The translations under genes and the position numbers were made by a program. Positions 1-9,557 of a stretch of 64,000 bases of DNA are shown in pieces (the first letter of the stretch is position 1; each line of letters opens with the position of its first letter). Source of the DNA: LGRD01 sp031382215 (GTDB lineage: Bacteria > Pseudomonadota > Gammaproteobacteria > Burkholderiales > Burkholderiaceae_C); the NCBI GenBank assembly GCA_031382215.1, contig JANMYQ010000193.1:50427-114426 (forward strand), in the 5' to 3' direction. The notes below the pieces were generated by a model. That model searched no databases, had not been told where the DNA came from, and saw only the letters and a list, made by a program, of their open reading frames with translations.

Positions 1-1178
1 GCGGCGAGCGCGGCCAGGGTGTCGTCGGGCCGCGGCACGCCGACCTGGCGCGCTTGCGTGGCGACCTGCTTGATCAGCTCGGCGGCCAGCAAGCTGCGGC
101 GGGCGGTCTTGTCGAAGTAGCGGTCGAGCGAGCTCTGCGCGACTTTCAGGTCGGCCTGCGCCGTTTCGAACTGCCGGCTCAACAGCGCGAGGCGCGCATT
201 CAGCAGGCGCAGCTTCAAGTTCTCTTTGAGGAAGAAGGCCTGCTCGGGTGCCAGCAGCATCGCGTCCGGCTGGTCGATGCGGGTCACGCGTACGAGCGAC
301 TTCACTTCGATCCAGATGCGCTGCCACAGCGCGTCCCAGGCTTCGCCCAGGTCGCGAAACCACGCCAGCGTGCCGATGCCGGGCGGCACGGCAGGCTTGG
401 GCGGCGCCGCACTTTCTGCTGCCGGCCGGCCTGCAGCCACGCCGGCGGCGACGCCCGGCCCGGCCCGGCTGCGCGGCTCGGCGGCCGACAACAAGGGCAG
501 CTCGTCGACCATGCGCACCACGTCGTCGAGCTTGATGGTCAGGGTCGCGATGTCGGTCACGCTGACGGCCTTGACGCGGTCCAGGTCGCGCGTGATGGCG
601 CGGCGTACACCCTCCAGGCGCGGCTGGTTGTAGCGCGCCAGCCGCTCGTCGCTCTGCTTCAAGGTGGCCACCAGTGGCTCGGCGCTGCCGGTGATGGCGT
701 TCTGCTGCAAGGCCACGCGGATCGAGGCTTCGATGTCGACCACCACGTTCTCGTCGCGCGAGCGCGACAGCGACTGCAGCAGCTCTTCGAGCTGGCTGCG
801 CTGGATCGCCACCTCGGCGACCCGGCTTTCGGTCAGCGCCAGTTTGGCGGCCATGTCGCGCATGCCTTCTTCGGCGGCCTTCGCGAGCACGCGCGCTTCG
901 GTGGCCCGGGCGGCGCTGTCCATCTGGCGCTTGACCAATTCCTGCTCGAGGCTGGCCACACGCTGGTCGGTCTTCCAGGCCAGGCCCATGGCGAGCAGCG
1001 CCAGCACCAGCAGGCCCGCGGCCACCGCCACCCACATGCCGCGGTTCATGCCCGGCAAGCCTGGCTCTGCGGGGTACGCTGCCAGGGCGGGCGCGGAGGC
1101 GGGAACAGGGCTCTCGGGAGCAGGCGCGGCAACAGGCGCGGCAACAGGCGCGGCAACAGAAGGAGGAACGGCATTCAC
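1..1178 (-). CDS. hemX: HemX, uroporphyrinogen-III C-methyltransferase-like membrane protein (3' end beyond window)
   Basis: Third gene of the leftward hemC-hemD-hemX set. The family is annotated as a HemX-type inner-membrane protein; despite its name, methyltransferase activity is not established. The start is a GTG at 1178 whose bases overlap the hemD TGA (GTGA), so translation is probably coupled. The first ~45 residues are Ala/Pro/Val-rich and partly coded by a 12-bp tandem repeat. One hydrophobic segment follows (MWVAVAAGLLVLALLAMGL), then a long charged region that looks like coiled coil, as in other HemX proteins. About 392 codons are present without a stop, so only a short C-terminal piece is missing. 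The family call is firm; the biochemical role is not known. Confidence 0.85.
   Translation of the reverse strand, partial: MNAVPPSVAAPVAAPVAAPAPESPVPASAPALAAYPAEPGLPGMNRGMWVAVAAGLLVLALLAMGLAWKTDQRVASLEQELVKRQMDSAARATEARVLAKAAEEGMRDMAAKLALTESRVAEVAIQRSQLEELLQSLSRSRDENVVVDIEASIRVALQQNAITGSAEPLVATLKQSDERLARYNQPRLEGVRRAITRDLDRVKAVSVTDIATLTIKLDDVVRMVDELPLLSAAEPRSRAGPGVAAGVAAGRPAAESAAPPKPAVPPGIGTLAWFRDLGEAWDALWQRIWIEVKSLVRVTRIDQPDAMLLAPEQAFFLKENLKLRLLNARLALLSRQFETAQADLKVAQSSLDRYFDKTARRSLLAAELIKQVATQARQVGVPRPDDTLAALA
1121..1156. repeat. 12-bp tandem repeat, three units, inside the hemX start region
   Basis: CAGGCGCGGCAA occurs three times head to tail, followed by a partial unit. On the coding (minus) strand it adds Val-Ala-Ala-Pro units to the N-terminal tail of HemX before its membrane segment. 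The unit is in frame, so copy-number change would alter tail length without a frameshift. Confidence 0.8.
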
Positions 1179-1933
1179 GTTGCCAACGATTGTATGCAGG
1201 CGGCCACGGCGTCAATGGCCGGGCGCGTCTGCACCACGTTGCTGAAGCCGAGCTCCTGCGCGCGCGCGGCAATGCGCGGGTGCGTGGCCACTGCCCAGGC
1301 CTTGTTCCAGTTGCCGAAGGTCACGGCCGCGGCCAGGTGCGTGACCGCCTCGGAACTGCTGAACAACCACAGGTGGTGCTGCGGGAACGCCAGCGCCGCG
1401 TTCAATTGCGCGCGCTGCGGCTTGCTGAACTTGGGCGGCGTGCTGTGATAGGCCACCACCTTGCTGACCGTGGCGCCGCGAGCGCTCAACTGCTCCGACA
1501 GCCACTCGCGCCCACCATCACCACGCACCAGCAGCGCGCTGGCGCCCTTCCATTCCATTGCCGCGAGTTGGGCCCAGAGCGACTCGGAATCGAACTGGGT
1601 CGAATCGGGCGCCGGTTCGATGAGCCGGTCGCGCGGCACGCCCAGCTTCAGCAGCATCTGGCTCGTGCCAGGCCCGGTCGAGGCCGCGTACACCTGGGCC
1701 GGCCAGAACATGCCGCTCGGCTTGACGGCAAAGAACTGCTCGGCCGCATTCGGGCTCACGAAGACGACCAGTTTGCGCTTGCTCAGCTGCACCCAGGCCA
1801 GCACCACCGGCATGGTGTTGACGGCAGGCGCGATGCCGATCAGCGGCAGCGCCGCCGCATCGATGCCCTTGGCGCGCAACTGCGACACCCACTCCTCCGC
1901 CTGCGTGGCGGGCCGGGTGACCAGGACCTTCAT
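1175..1933 (-). CDS. hemD: Uroporphyrinogen-III synthase
   Basis: HemD cyclises hydroxymethylbilane to uroporphyrinogen III with inversion of ring D, the step after HemC in haem and sirohaem synthesis; it is cytosolic. The 252-residue length fits the family. The N-terminus (VLVTRPATQAEEW) is the typical opening of HemD, followed by the two-lobed HEM4 fold with the usual low conservation; 'VFVSPNAAEQFF' near residue 58 matches the conserved F-S-x-N-A-V region. ATG at 1933. The stop overlaps the hemX GTG. The gene lies 64 bp downstream of hemC in the same direction, so the two are probably co-transcribed. Confidence 0.93.
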   Translation of the reverse strand: MKVLVTRPATQAEEWVSQLRAKGIDAAALPLIGIAPAVNTMPVVLAWVQLSKRKLVVFVSPNAAEQFFAVKPSGMFWPAQVYAASTGPGTSQMLLKLGVPRDRLIEPAPDSTQFDSESLWAQLAAMEWKGASALLVRGDGGREWLSEQLSARGATVSKVVAYHSTPPKFSKPQRAQLNAALAFPQHHLWLFSSSEAVTHLAAAVTFGNWNKAWAVATHPRIAARAQELGFSNVVQTRPAIDAVAACIQSLAT

Positions 1934-1971
1934 GCGCTGTCCCAGGCGTCGAACTTTCCGGGCCCGCGCTT

Positions 1972-2001
1972 GCCGTGCCGGTTCTCGCCGTGCCGGTTCA
2001 C
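1972..2001. repeat. 15-bp direct repeat at the hemC/hemD junction
   Basis: Two adjacent copies of GCCGTGCCGGTTC(T/A)C. The hemC stop codon lies inside the second copy, so the duplication probably lengthened the hemC-hemD spacer. No regulatory role can be read from it. Confidence 0.55.
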
Positions 2002-2954
2002 GCCGCGCCGGCCTGCAATGCGCTCAGGTAGGGCGCCGCGCCGAGCGCGTGCAGTTCGGCGGCCACCTTCTCGCCCATCGCACGCGCCTCGGCTTCGCTG
2101 GTCACCGGCTGGCGCACCACGGTCTTCAGCAGCGGCGCCAGTGGCTCCAGCCCGTGGCCCAGGGTGGCGCGCAATTCCAGTTGACCTGCATCCCACACCG
2201 CATGGGCCGCCAGCGGCATGCTGCAGCTGCCGCCGAGCGCCCGCGACACCGCACGTTCGGCCTGTACGGCCAGCAAGGTCGGGCTGTGTACCAGGCCGGC
2301 CAGGCGCTCGCGCAGCGCGGTCGCATCGGCGCGCACTTCGAGGCCGAGCGCGCCCTGGCCGGCGCAGGGCAGCATCTGCGCCGGGTCGAACACCGCACGA
2401 ATGCGCTCGGCCAGGCCCAGGCGCTTGAGGCCGGCCGCGGCCAGCACGATGGCCTCGTACTGGCCTTCGTCGAGCTTGCGCAAGCGTGTGTCCAGGTTGC
2501 CGCGCAGAGGCTCCACCGTCAGGTCGGGCCGCAGCGCACCGAGCTGCACCACCCGGCGCAGGCTCGACGTGCCAACCCGCGCACCCTGCGGCAGTTCGGC
2601 GAGCGACGCATATTTGTTGGAGACAAACGCATCGCGCGGGTCTTCCCGCTCCAGCACCGCGGCCAGCTCGAAGCCTTCTGGCAGATCCATCGGTACGTCT
2701 TTCAGCGAATGCACGGCCAGGTGAGCCTGGCCGAGTTCCAGCGCGGTTTCCAGCTCCTTGACGAACAGGCCCTTGCCGCCGACCTTGGACAGCGCCCGGT
2801 CCAGGATCTGGTCGCCCCGGGTCGTCATGCCCAGCAGTTGCACGACCAGCCCGAAACGGGCCTGGAGCAGGTCGCGAACATGCTCGGCCTGCCACAGGGC
2901 AAGGCGACTTTCGCGGGTGGCGATGATGAGGGTCTGGGGCAGGTTTGAGGACAT
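1998..2954 (-). CDS. hemC: Porphobilinogen deaminase (hydroxymethylbilane synthase)
   Basis: HemC polymerises four porphobilinogen molecules into hydroxymethylbilane in the cytosol. The 318-residue product has all the marks of the family: N-terminal IATRESRLALWQA, the HSLKDVP motif with catalytic Asp86, the arginine-rich substrate cleft (GTSSLRR, RGNLDTRLRK), and GGSC at 241-244, where Cys244 carries the dipyrromethane cofactor. ATG at 2954. It is the first gene of the leftward hemCDX set and divergent from ppc with 112 bp between the two starts. In pseudomonads hemC follows algR directly; here the algR-like gene is 21 kb away. Confidence 0.97.
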   Translation of the reverse strand: MSSNLPQTLIIATRESRLALWQAEHVRDLLQARFGLVVQLLGMTTRGDQILDRALSKVGGKGLFVKELETALELGQAHLAVHSLKDVPMDLPEGFELAAVLEREDPRDAFVSNKYASLAELPQGARVGTSSLRRVVQLGALRPDLTVEPLRGNLDTRLRKLDEGQYEAIVLAAAGLKRLGLAERIRAVFDPAQMLPCAGQGALGLEVRADATALRERLAGLVHSPTLLAVQAERAVSRALGGSCSMPLAAHAVWDAGQLELRATLGHGLEPLAPLLKTVVRQPVTSEAEARAMGEKVAAELHALGAAPYLSALQAGAA

Positions 2955-2991
2955 GTTTCGATGCTATCAGGCGCGCCTCTTGCTTGGCGCC

Positions 2992-3019
2992 TTGGCACGC
3001 CAGCGTGCGCTGCTACGAT
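2992..3019 (+). promoter_or_regulatory. Candidate sigma-70 promoter for ppc
   Basis: TTGGCA (2992-2997) and TACGAT (3014-3019) are separated by 16 bp in the hemC/ppc divergent gap, 48 bp before the ppc start. TTGGCA differs from consensus at one position and TACGAT at two. Found by eye; no transcript evidence. Confidence 0.4.
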
Positions 3020-3066
3020 CAATCCGCCCGGGCCTCGCCGCCCGAAGCGACCACAACGAGACGCCC

Positions 3067-5874
3067 ATGCCATCCAAAGCCGCCGCCCGCCCCGCCATCA
3101 GCAACAAGTCGTCCGACGCCGCCGAAAAGAACAAACCCCTGGTCGACGATATCCGGCTGCTCGGCCGCATCCTCGGCGACGTGATTCGCGACGGCGAAGG
3201 CAAGGCCGCTTTCGAGCTCGTTGAGCGTGTGCGCCAACTTTCGGTGGCGTACCGGCTGAAGCGCGACGCCCAGGCCGGCCGCGCGCTCGACCGCCTGCTG
3301 AAGAACCTGTCGGGCGACCAGACCGTCAGCGTGATCCGTGCGTTCAGCTACTTCTCGCACCTGGCCAACATCGCCGAAGACCGCCACCACGTGCGCCGGC
3401 GCGACCACCACGAACGCCAGGGCCACCACCAGGAAGGCTCGTTGGCCACGAGCTTCGAGCGCCTGGCGCAGGCCGACATTCGCGCCGCCGACATCGCCCG
3501 GGCCTTGCAGCACGCCCACATCTCGCCGGTGCTCACGGCCCACCCGACCGAGGTGCAGCGCAAGAGCATTCTCGACGCCGAGCGCGCCATCGCCGAACTG
3601 GTGGGCGAGCGCGATGCGTTGCGCACCGAACGCGAACTGAGCGACAACGAGACCCAGTTGCGCGCCCGCGTGACCCAGCTCTGGCAGACGCGCATGCTGC
3701 GCACCGCCAAGCTGACGGTGGCCGACGAGATCAAGAACGCGCTGAGCTACTACCGCAGCACTTTCCTGCACCAGATCCCGCGCATGTACCGCGAGGTCGA
3801 GGAGGCGCTGCCCGGTTTCGAGATCGCGAACTTCTTTCGCATGGGCAACTGGATCGGCGGCGACCGTGACGGCAACCCTTTCGTCACCGCCGATACCCTG
3901 AAGATGGCGCTGGCGAGCCAGAGCGAAACCGCACTCCGCTACTACCTGGTAGAGGTGCATCAACTCGGCGCCGAGTTGTCGATCTCGGCCACGCTGAGCC
4001 CGGTAACGCCGGAAATGCGCGCGCTGGCCGCCGAGTCGCCCGACCACAACCCGCACCGCGAGGACGAACCGTACCGGCGCGCGCTGATCGGCGTGTACGC
4101 GCGCCTGGCCGCGACCTTGCAAGAGCTGACCGGCACCGAGGCGCTGCGCCACGCGGTCGCGCCGCAGCGCCCCTACGCCACGTCGGAGCAGTTGCTGGCC
4201 GACCTGCGGGTAGTCGAAGCTTCGCTGCGCTCGCACCACGCGCAGGCGCTGATCGCGCCGCGCTTGCACCCTTTGATGCGGGCGGTGCAGGTGTTCGGCT
4301 TTCACCTCGCCACGGTGGACCTGCGCCAGAGCTCGGACAAGCACGAGATGGTGCTGGCCGAACTCTTCAAGGTGGCCCAGGTGGAGGGCAACTACAGCGC
4401 GCTGGGCGAGCAGAGCCGCCGCACCCTGCTGATGGGCTTGCTCAACGACGCGCGACCGCTGAAGGTGCGCGCCGCCGAATACAGCGAGCACACCTTGGGC
4501 GAGCTGGCGATCTTCGAGACCGCGGTGGTCATGCTGCGCCGATTTGGCCGCAACGCGCTGCGCCACTACATCATCTCGCACACCGAAACGGTGAGCGACC
4601 TGCTCGAGGTGCTGCTGCTGCTGAAGGAAGCGGGGCTGATGCGCGGCACCTTGAAAGATGGCGCCGTGACCGACCTGATCGTTTCGCCATTGTTCGAAAC
4701 CATCGGCGACCTGCAGCGCTCGGCCACGATCATGAGCGAGTTCTACGCGCTGCCGGGCATCGTCGAACTGATGAAGCGTTCGGGCGCCGAGCAGGACGTG
4801 ATGCTGGGCTACAGCGACAGCAACAAGGACGGCGGCATGTTCACCAGCAACTGGGTGCTGTACCGAGCCGAGATCGCGCTGGTGGAGCTGTTCGGCGCCC
4901 TGGGCAAGGACCACGGCATCACATTGCGCCTGTTCCACGGTCGCGGCGGCACGGTGGGGCGCGGCGGCGGCCCGAGCTACCAGGCCATTCTGGCGCAGCC
5001 GCCGGGCACGGTGAACGGGCAGATCCGGCTGACCGAACAGGGCGAGGTCATCGCCTCCAAATACTCCCACCCCGAGATCGGCCGGCGCAACCTCGAAACG
5101 CTGGTGGCCGCCACGCTGGAGGCGACCTTGCTGCACCCGACCAAGAGCGCGCCCAAGGGATTCCTGGAAGCCGCGCAAGAGATCAGCGCGGCGAGCATGA
5201 AGGCGTTCCGCAAGCTGGTCTACGAAACGCCGGGCTTCACCGACTACTTCTTCAGCGCCACGCCGATCCGCGAGATCGCCGAACTCAACATCGGCTCGCG
5301 CCCGGCCTCGCGCAAGGCCACGCGCGCGATCGAAGACCTGCGCGCGATTCCGTGGTCGTTCAGCTGGGGCCAGTGCCGGGTGGCGCTGCCGGGCTGGTGC
5401 GGCTTCGGCTCGGCCATCGACGCCTACCTGGGCAAGGACCCGGCGCAGAAGAAGGAACGCCTGGCGCTGCTGCAGAAGATGCACAAGCAGTGGCCGTTCT
5501 TCCGCACCCTGCTGTCCAACCTGGACATGGTGCTGGCCAAGAGTGACCTGGGCATCGCCGCGCGCTACGTCGAGCTGGTGGAAGACAAGAAACTCGGCAA
5601 GCGCATCTTCGGGCTGATCCAGGCCGAGTGGCAGCGCACCCACGATGCGCTGTCGCTCATCACCGGCGAAAAGCAGCGGCTGGCGTCCAACCCGTCGCTG
5701 GCGCGCTCGATCGAACACCGCTTCCCGTACCTCGACCCGCTCAACCACCTGCAGGTCGAACTGATGCGCCGCTACCGCCACCGCGTCGAAGGCGACCCCG
5801 GCAACGAGCGCGTCCAGCGCGGCATCCACATCTCGATCAACGGGGTGGCGGCGGGGTTGCGGAATACGGGGTGA
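3067..5874 (+). CDS. ppc: Phosphoenolpyruvate carboxylase
   Basis: Adds bicarbonate to phosphoenolpyruvate to form oxaloacetate, replenishing the TCA cycle; cytosolic homotetramer in the family. The protein is 935 residues, slightly longer than the E. coli enzyme (883) because of an N-terminal Lys/Ala-rich tail. Visible active-site elements are TAHPTEVQRKS (His159), GNWIGGDRDGNPFVT, SDSNKDGG (Lys587) and FHGRGGTVGRGGGPSY (Arg626), and the chain ends in the conserved RNTG. The chosen start is ATG 3067 (MPSKAAARPA); the frame stays open upstream through the gap and into hemC antisense, but no better start is seen. Allosteric control is likely but cannot be read here. Confidence 0.97.
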   Translation: MPSKAAARPAISNKSSDAAEKNKPLVDDIRLLGRILGDVIRDGEGKAAFELVERVRQLSVAYRLKRDAQAGRALDRLLKNLSGDQTVSVIRAFSYFSHLANIAEDRHHVRRRDHHERQGHHQEGSLATSFERLAQADIRAADIARALQHAHISPVLTAHPTEVQRKSILDAERAIAELVGERDALRTERELSDNETQLRARVTQLWQTRMLRTAKLTVADEIKNALSYYRSTFLHQIPRMYREVEEALPGFEIANFFRMGNWIGGDRDGNPFVTADTLKMALASQSETALRYYLVEVHQLGAELSISATLSPVTPEMRALAAESPDHNPHREDEPYRRALIGVYARLAATLQELTGTEALRHAVAPQRPYATSEQLLADLRVVEASLRSHHAQALIAPRLHPLMRAVQVFGFHLATVDLRQSSDKHEMVLAELFKVAQVEGNYSALGEQSRRTLLMGLLNDARPLKVRAAEYSEHTLGELAIFETAVVMLRRFGRNALRHYIISHTETVSDLLEVLLLLKEAGLMRGTLKDGAVTDLIVSPLFETIGDLQRSATIMSEFYALPGIVELMKRSGAEQDVMLGYSDSNKDGGMFTSNWVLYRAEIALVELFGALGKDHGITLRLFHGRGGTVGRGGGPSYQAILAQPPGTVNGQIRLTEQGEVIASKYSHPEIGRRNLETLVAATLEATLLHPTKSAPKGFLEAAQEISAASMKAFRKLVYETPGFTDYFFSATPIREIAELNIGSRPASRKATRAIEDLRAIPWSFSWGQCRVALPGWCGFGSAIDAYLGKDPAQKKERLALLQKMHKQWPFFRTLLSNLDMVLAKSDLGIAARYVELVEDKKLGKRIFGLIQAEWQRTHDALSLITGEKQRLASNPSLARSIEHRFPYLDPLNHLQVELMRRYRHRVEGDPGNERVQRGIHISINGVAAGLRNTG

Positions 5875-5882
5875 TTGGTCTA

Positions 5883-5909
5883 GGATATACATGTGATTTG
5901 CGTATATCC
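5883..5909. promoter_or_regulatory. Operator-like inverted repeat of VapBC pair 1
   Basis: GGATATAC (5883-5890) and GTATATCC (5902-5909) are perfect inverse complements separated by 11 bp, ending just before the GGAGGT ribosome-binding site of the antitoxin. AbrB-type antitoxins usually repress their own operon by binding such palindromes. A matching half-site lies upstream of the second pair (62541-62548). Confidence 0.65.
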
Positions 5910-5919
5910 GGAGGTCATC

Positions 5920-6153
5920 ATGAAGGTCGCGGAATGGGGCAACAGCCTGGCGGTACGTCTACCGGCTGCGGTGGTCGAAGCTTTGGACTTGCAAGCGGGT
6001 GACGACATCGAGATCCACGTGATCGGCGACCGCGTTTTCGCAGTCGAGAAAGCGCCCGGTGCGCGCGAACTGCTGGCGCGCCTGAGGAAATTCCGCGGTC
6101 GCCTGCCGGCGGACTTCAAGTTCGACCGGCTCGACGCGAATGAGCGCGGCTGA
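5920..6153 (+). CDS. AbrB/SpoVT-fold antitoxin (VapB type)
   Basis: A 77-residue protein with the swapped-hairpin AbrB domain at its N-terminus (KVAEWGNSLAVRLPAAVVEA, then GDDIEIHVIGDRVFAVEK) and a charged C-terminal tail, typical of VapB/MazE-class antitoxins that bind DNA through the N-terminus and the toxin through the tail. The ATG at 5920 is preferred over an in-frame ATG at 5893 because GGAGGT sits 4 bp upstream and the family begins here. The end overlaps the toxin start by 14 bp, so the two are coupled. Autorepression through the palindrome just upstream is likely. Confidence 0.88.
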   Translation: MKVAEWGNSLAVRLPAAVVEALDLQAGDDIEIHVIGDRVFAVEKAPGARELLARLRKFRGRLPADFKFDRLDANERG

Positions 6154-6550
6154 GGTCTTCTTCGACACCAACGTCGTTCTGTACCTGCTCTCGGCCGACG
6201 CGGCCAAGGCCGATCGTGCCGAAGACCTGCTGGCCGCTGGCGGGACGATCAGCGTCCAGGTGCTGAACGAATTTGCCGCCGTAGCGTTGCGCAAGCTGCG
6301 CATGCCCTGGCCGGAGATTCGCGAAGCGCTTGCCGCGATTCGCTCGGTCTGCTCGGTCGTGCCGCTTTCGGTGGACACGCATGACCGGGCGGTCCAGATC
6401 GGTGAGCGATACGGCCTGTCGATCTGCGACTCGCTGATCGTCGCTGCTGCCTTGCTCGCCGGCTGCAAGACGCTCTGGTCCGAAGACATGCAGCACGGCC
6501 AGGTGATCGAGCACGTGTTGACGATACGCAACCCCTTCAAGGCAGACTGA
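6140..6550 (+). CDS. PIN-domain ribonuclease toxin (VapC type)
   Basis: 136 residues. PIN nucleases of the VapC class cut RNA, often tRNA or rRNA, when freed from their antitoxin. The acidic metal-binding set is intact: Asp9 (FFDTNV), Glu44 (LNEF), Asp97 (SICDSLI) and Asp116 (SEDMQHG), so the enzyme looks active. The start overlaps the antitoxin gene by 14 bp. The pair lies between ppc and an amino-acid transporter with no other mobile sequence visible. The RNA target cannot be inferred. Confidence 0.9.
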   Translation: MSAAEVFFDTNVVLYLLSADAAKADRAEDLLAAGGTISVQVLNEFAAVALRKLRMPWPEIREALAAIRSVCSVVPLSVDTHDRAVQIGERYGLSICDSLIVAAALLAGCKTLWSEDMQHGQVIEHVLTIRNPFKAD

Positions 6551-6623
6551 CCCGCGAGGCTCGCGCGCCGGCACGGTGCTTGCTAGCTCATTTCCGTTGC
6601 TGCGAACACAACGGAGACTCGAC

Positions 6624-7415
6624 ATGCCCTTTCATTCCCCGCTTGGAAAACTCTTCGCCGCCATCGGCGCCACGCTGCTGCTGGCAGGCACCGCCGCCGC
6701 GCAGACCGCGCTCGACGACGTGATGGCCAAGAAGAGCATCACGATCGCGATCCCGACCGACTTCCCGCCCTACGGTTTCGTCGGCACCGACCTGAAACCG
6801 CAGGGGCTGGACATCGACATGGCCAACTACATCGCCACCAAGCTCGGCGTGAAGGTGGAGCTGGTGCCGGTGACCAGCGCCAACCGCATTCCGTACCTGC
6901 AGACCAAGAAGGCGGACCTGGTGATCTCCACCCTGGGCAAGAACCCGGAGCGCGAGAAGGTCATCGACTTCACGGCCGGTTATTCGCCGTTCTTCCAGGC
7001 CGTGTTCGGGCCCAAGACCTTGGCCATCAAGACACCGGCCGACCTGACGGGCAAGAGCGTGGGCGTGACGCGCGGCGCGATCGAGGACCAGGAGCTGACC
7101 AAGATCGCGCCGTCGGGCGTGGACATCAAGCGCTTCGAGGACAACAACGTCACCGTCTCGGCCTTCGTGTCGGGCCAGGTGCAGTTGATCGCCACCGGCG
7201 CGTCGGTGGCCGGCAACCTGATGGGCAAGAACCCGCAACTGGGCACCGAGTTCAAGTTGCTGCTGAAAGACTCGCCGAATTTCATCGGCGTCGGCAAAGG
7301 CGAAGACAAGCTGCGCCTCAAGGTCAACGAGATCATTGCCGAGGCCAAGAAGGCTGGCGAGCTGGACAAGCTGGCCGTAAAGTGGCTGGGCCGGCCGGCG
7401 GGCGAGTTGCCTTGA
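6624..7415 (+). CDS. Amino-acid ABC transporter substrate-binding protein (family 3)
   Basis: Periplasmic binding protein of the polar amino-acid uptake family, 263 residues. A signal peptide is clear (hydrophobic stretch ending AGTAAA, cleavage before QTALDD). The mature part has the SBP_bac_3 pattern: IAIPTDFPPYGFVG, GLDIDMANYIA, ISTLGKNPEREKVIDF and GVTRGAIEDQEL. The ATG at 6624 is chosen because it gives the signal peptide and has GGAG 8 bp upstream; a GTG 48 bp earlier is in frame but unsupported. It heads a four-gene transporter operon. The ligand is probably a polar or charged amino acid and is not determined by the sequence. Confidence 0.9.
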   Translation: MPFHSPLGKLFAAIGATLLLAGTAAAQTALDDVMAKKSITIAIPTDFPPYGFVGTDLKPQGLDIDMANYIATKLGVKVELVPVTSANRIPYLQTKKADLVISTLGKNPEREKVIDFTAGYSPFFQAVFGPKTLAIKTPADLTGKSVGVTRGAIEDQELTKIAPSGVDIKRFEDNNVTVSAFVSGQVQLIATGASVAGNLMGKNPQLGTEFKLLLKDSPNFIGVGKGEDKLRLKVNEIIAEAKKAGELDKLAVKWLGRPAGELP

Positions 7416-7456
7416 GAGGCCATTGCGTCGCCTGACGTCGCCTGGGGCATCGCCGC

Positions 7457-8116
7457 GTGATCGCCTTCGACGTCCCCGCCGTGCTCGCCGAATGGCCGCT
7501 GCTCGCCAAGGGCGCGGGCGTGACCGTGGTGCTCACCGCCATCTCGGCCACCCTCGGCGTGGGCCTGGGCACGGCCTGCGCCTGGGCGCGCTGGCAGGGG
7601 CCGGCGTGGCTGCGGGCGATCGTCGCGGTGTATGTGGAGTTGATCCGCAACACGCCCTTCATCGTGCAATTGTTCTTCATCTTCTTCGGCCTGCCGTCGC
7701 TCGGCGTCAAGCTCTCGCCCGAGTTCGCCTCGGTGCTGGCGATGGTGATCAACCTGGGCGCCTATTCGGCCGAGATCGTGCGCGCCGGCATCGCCACCAC
7801 GCCCAAGGGGCAGATCGAGGCGGCCCAGAGCCTGGCGCTGAGCGAGGCGCAGGTGTTCACGCGCGTGGTGCTGCCGCCGGCGCTCAAGCGCGTGTGGCCG
7901 GCGCTGGTGAGCCAGATCATCATCGTGATGCTCGGCTCGGCGGTGTGCGGGCAGATCTCGACGGCCGAGTTGTCGTACGCCGCCAACCTGATCCAGTCGC
8001 GCAACTTCCGCGCGTTCGAGGCGTTCATCATCGCCACGCTGATCTACCTGGCCTTGTCGATGCTGTTGCGCAAGCTGCTCAACTGGTTCGGCCCGCGCTT
8101 CATCTTCGGCAACTAA
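7457..8116 (+). CDS. Amino-acid ABC transporter permease 1 (HisM/GlnP family)
   Basis: 219-residue inner-membrane subunit with several hydrophobic helices and the family EAA loop (EAAQSLALSEAQVFTRVVLPPALKR) that docks onto the ATPase. 'VELIRNTPFIVQLFFIFFGLP' is the standard signature of the polar amino-acid permease subfamily. Starts at a GTG, 41 bp after the binding-protein gene, and ends 9 bp before the second permease, so it is one operon. The two different permeases presumably form a heterodimer. Confidence 0.92.
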   Translation: MIAFDVPAVLAEWPLLAKGAGVTVVLTAISATLGVGLGTACAWARWQGPAWLRAIVAVYVELIRNTPFIVQLFFIFFGLPSLGVKLSPEFASVLAMVINLGAYSAEIVRAGIATTPKGQIEAAQSLALSEAQVFTRVVLPPALKRVWPALVSQIIIVMLGSAVCGQISTAELSYAANLIQSRNFRAFEAFIIATLIYLALSMLLRKLLNWFGPRFIFGN

Positions 8117-8125
8117 AGACACGCC

Positions 8126-8762
8126 ATGGTCGACTTCAGCCTCTGGGACATCTTCCGCAACCTGCTGCTGGCCGCGCGCTGGACGGTCGCGCTGTCGCTC
8201 ATCGCCTTCGTCGGCGGCGGCCTCGTCGGGCTGGCGCTGCTGGTGGCGCGCATCGCCAAGCTGCCGGGCGCCGAGCCTCTGGTGAACGGCTACGTGCAGC
8301 TCTTTCAAGGCACACCGCTGCTGATGCAGTTGTTCCTGGCCTACTTCGGTCTCGCGCTGTTCGGTGTGAACGTGTCGCCGTGGGTCGCCGCGGCACTGGC
8401 GCTCACGCTCTACAGCAGCGCCTTCCTGACAGAGATCTGGCGCGGCTGCGTCAACGCCGTATCGAAGGGCCAGTGGGAAGCGTCGACCGCGCTGGCGCTG
8501 AACCTGGGCGAACAACTGCGTTACGTGATCGGCCCGCAGGCGCTGCGCGTGGCCGTGCCGCCCACCGTGGGCTTTCTGGTGCAGGTGGTCAAGGGCACGG
8601 CGCTCGCATCTGTCATCGGCTTCATCGAGCTGACCAAGGCCGGCACGATGATCACCAACGCCACCTTCGCACCGTTCAAGGTCTACGCGTGCGTGGCGCT
8701 GATGTACTTCGCGCTCTGTTACCCCATCTCGGCCTGGAGCCTGAGACTCGAAAGGAAGTTGC

Positions 8763-8776
<14 letters not shown>
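8126..8776 (+). CDS. Amino-acid ABC transporter permease 2 (HisQ/GlnP family)
   Basis: 216 residues, the second membrane subunit of the transporter. It carries 'VQLFQGTPLLMQLFLAYFG' and the EAA loop (EASTALALNLGEQLRYVIGPQALR). ATG at 8126. Its end overlaps the ATPase gene by 14 bp, consistent with translational coupling and fixed subunit ratio. Confidence 0.92.
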
Positions 8777-9518
<742 letters not shown>

Positions 9519-9557
9519 CGGACGCTGCCGACTTGCCCGCGCAGGCAGCCGCGGGCG

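Noticed and set aside
3019..5892. A 957-codon open frame antisense to ppc
   Set aside because: ppc is unambiguous with all active-site motifs. The antisense product is His/Gln/Arg-rich without family features.
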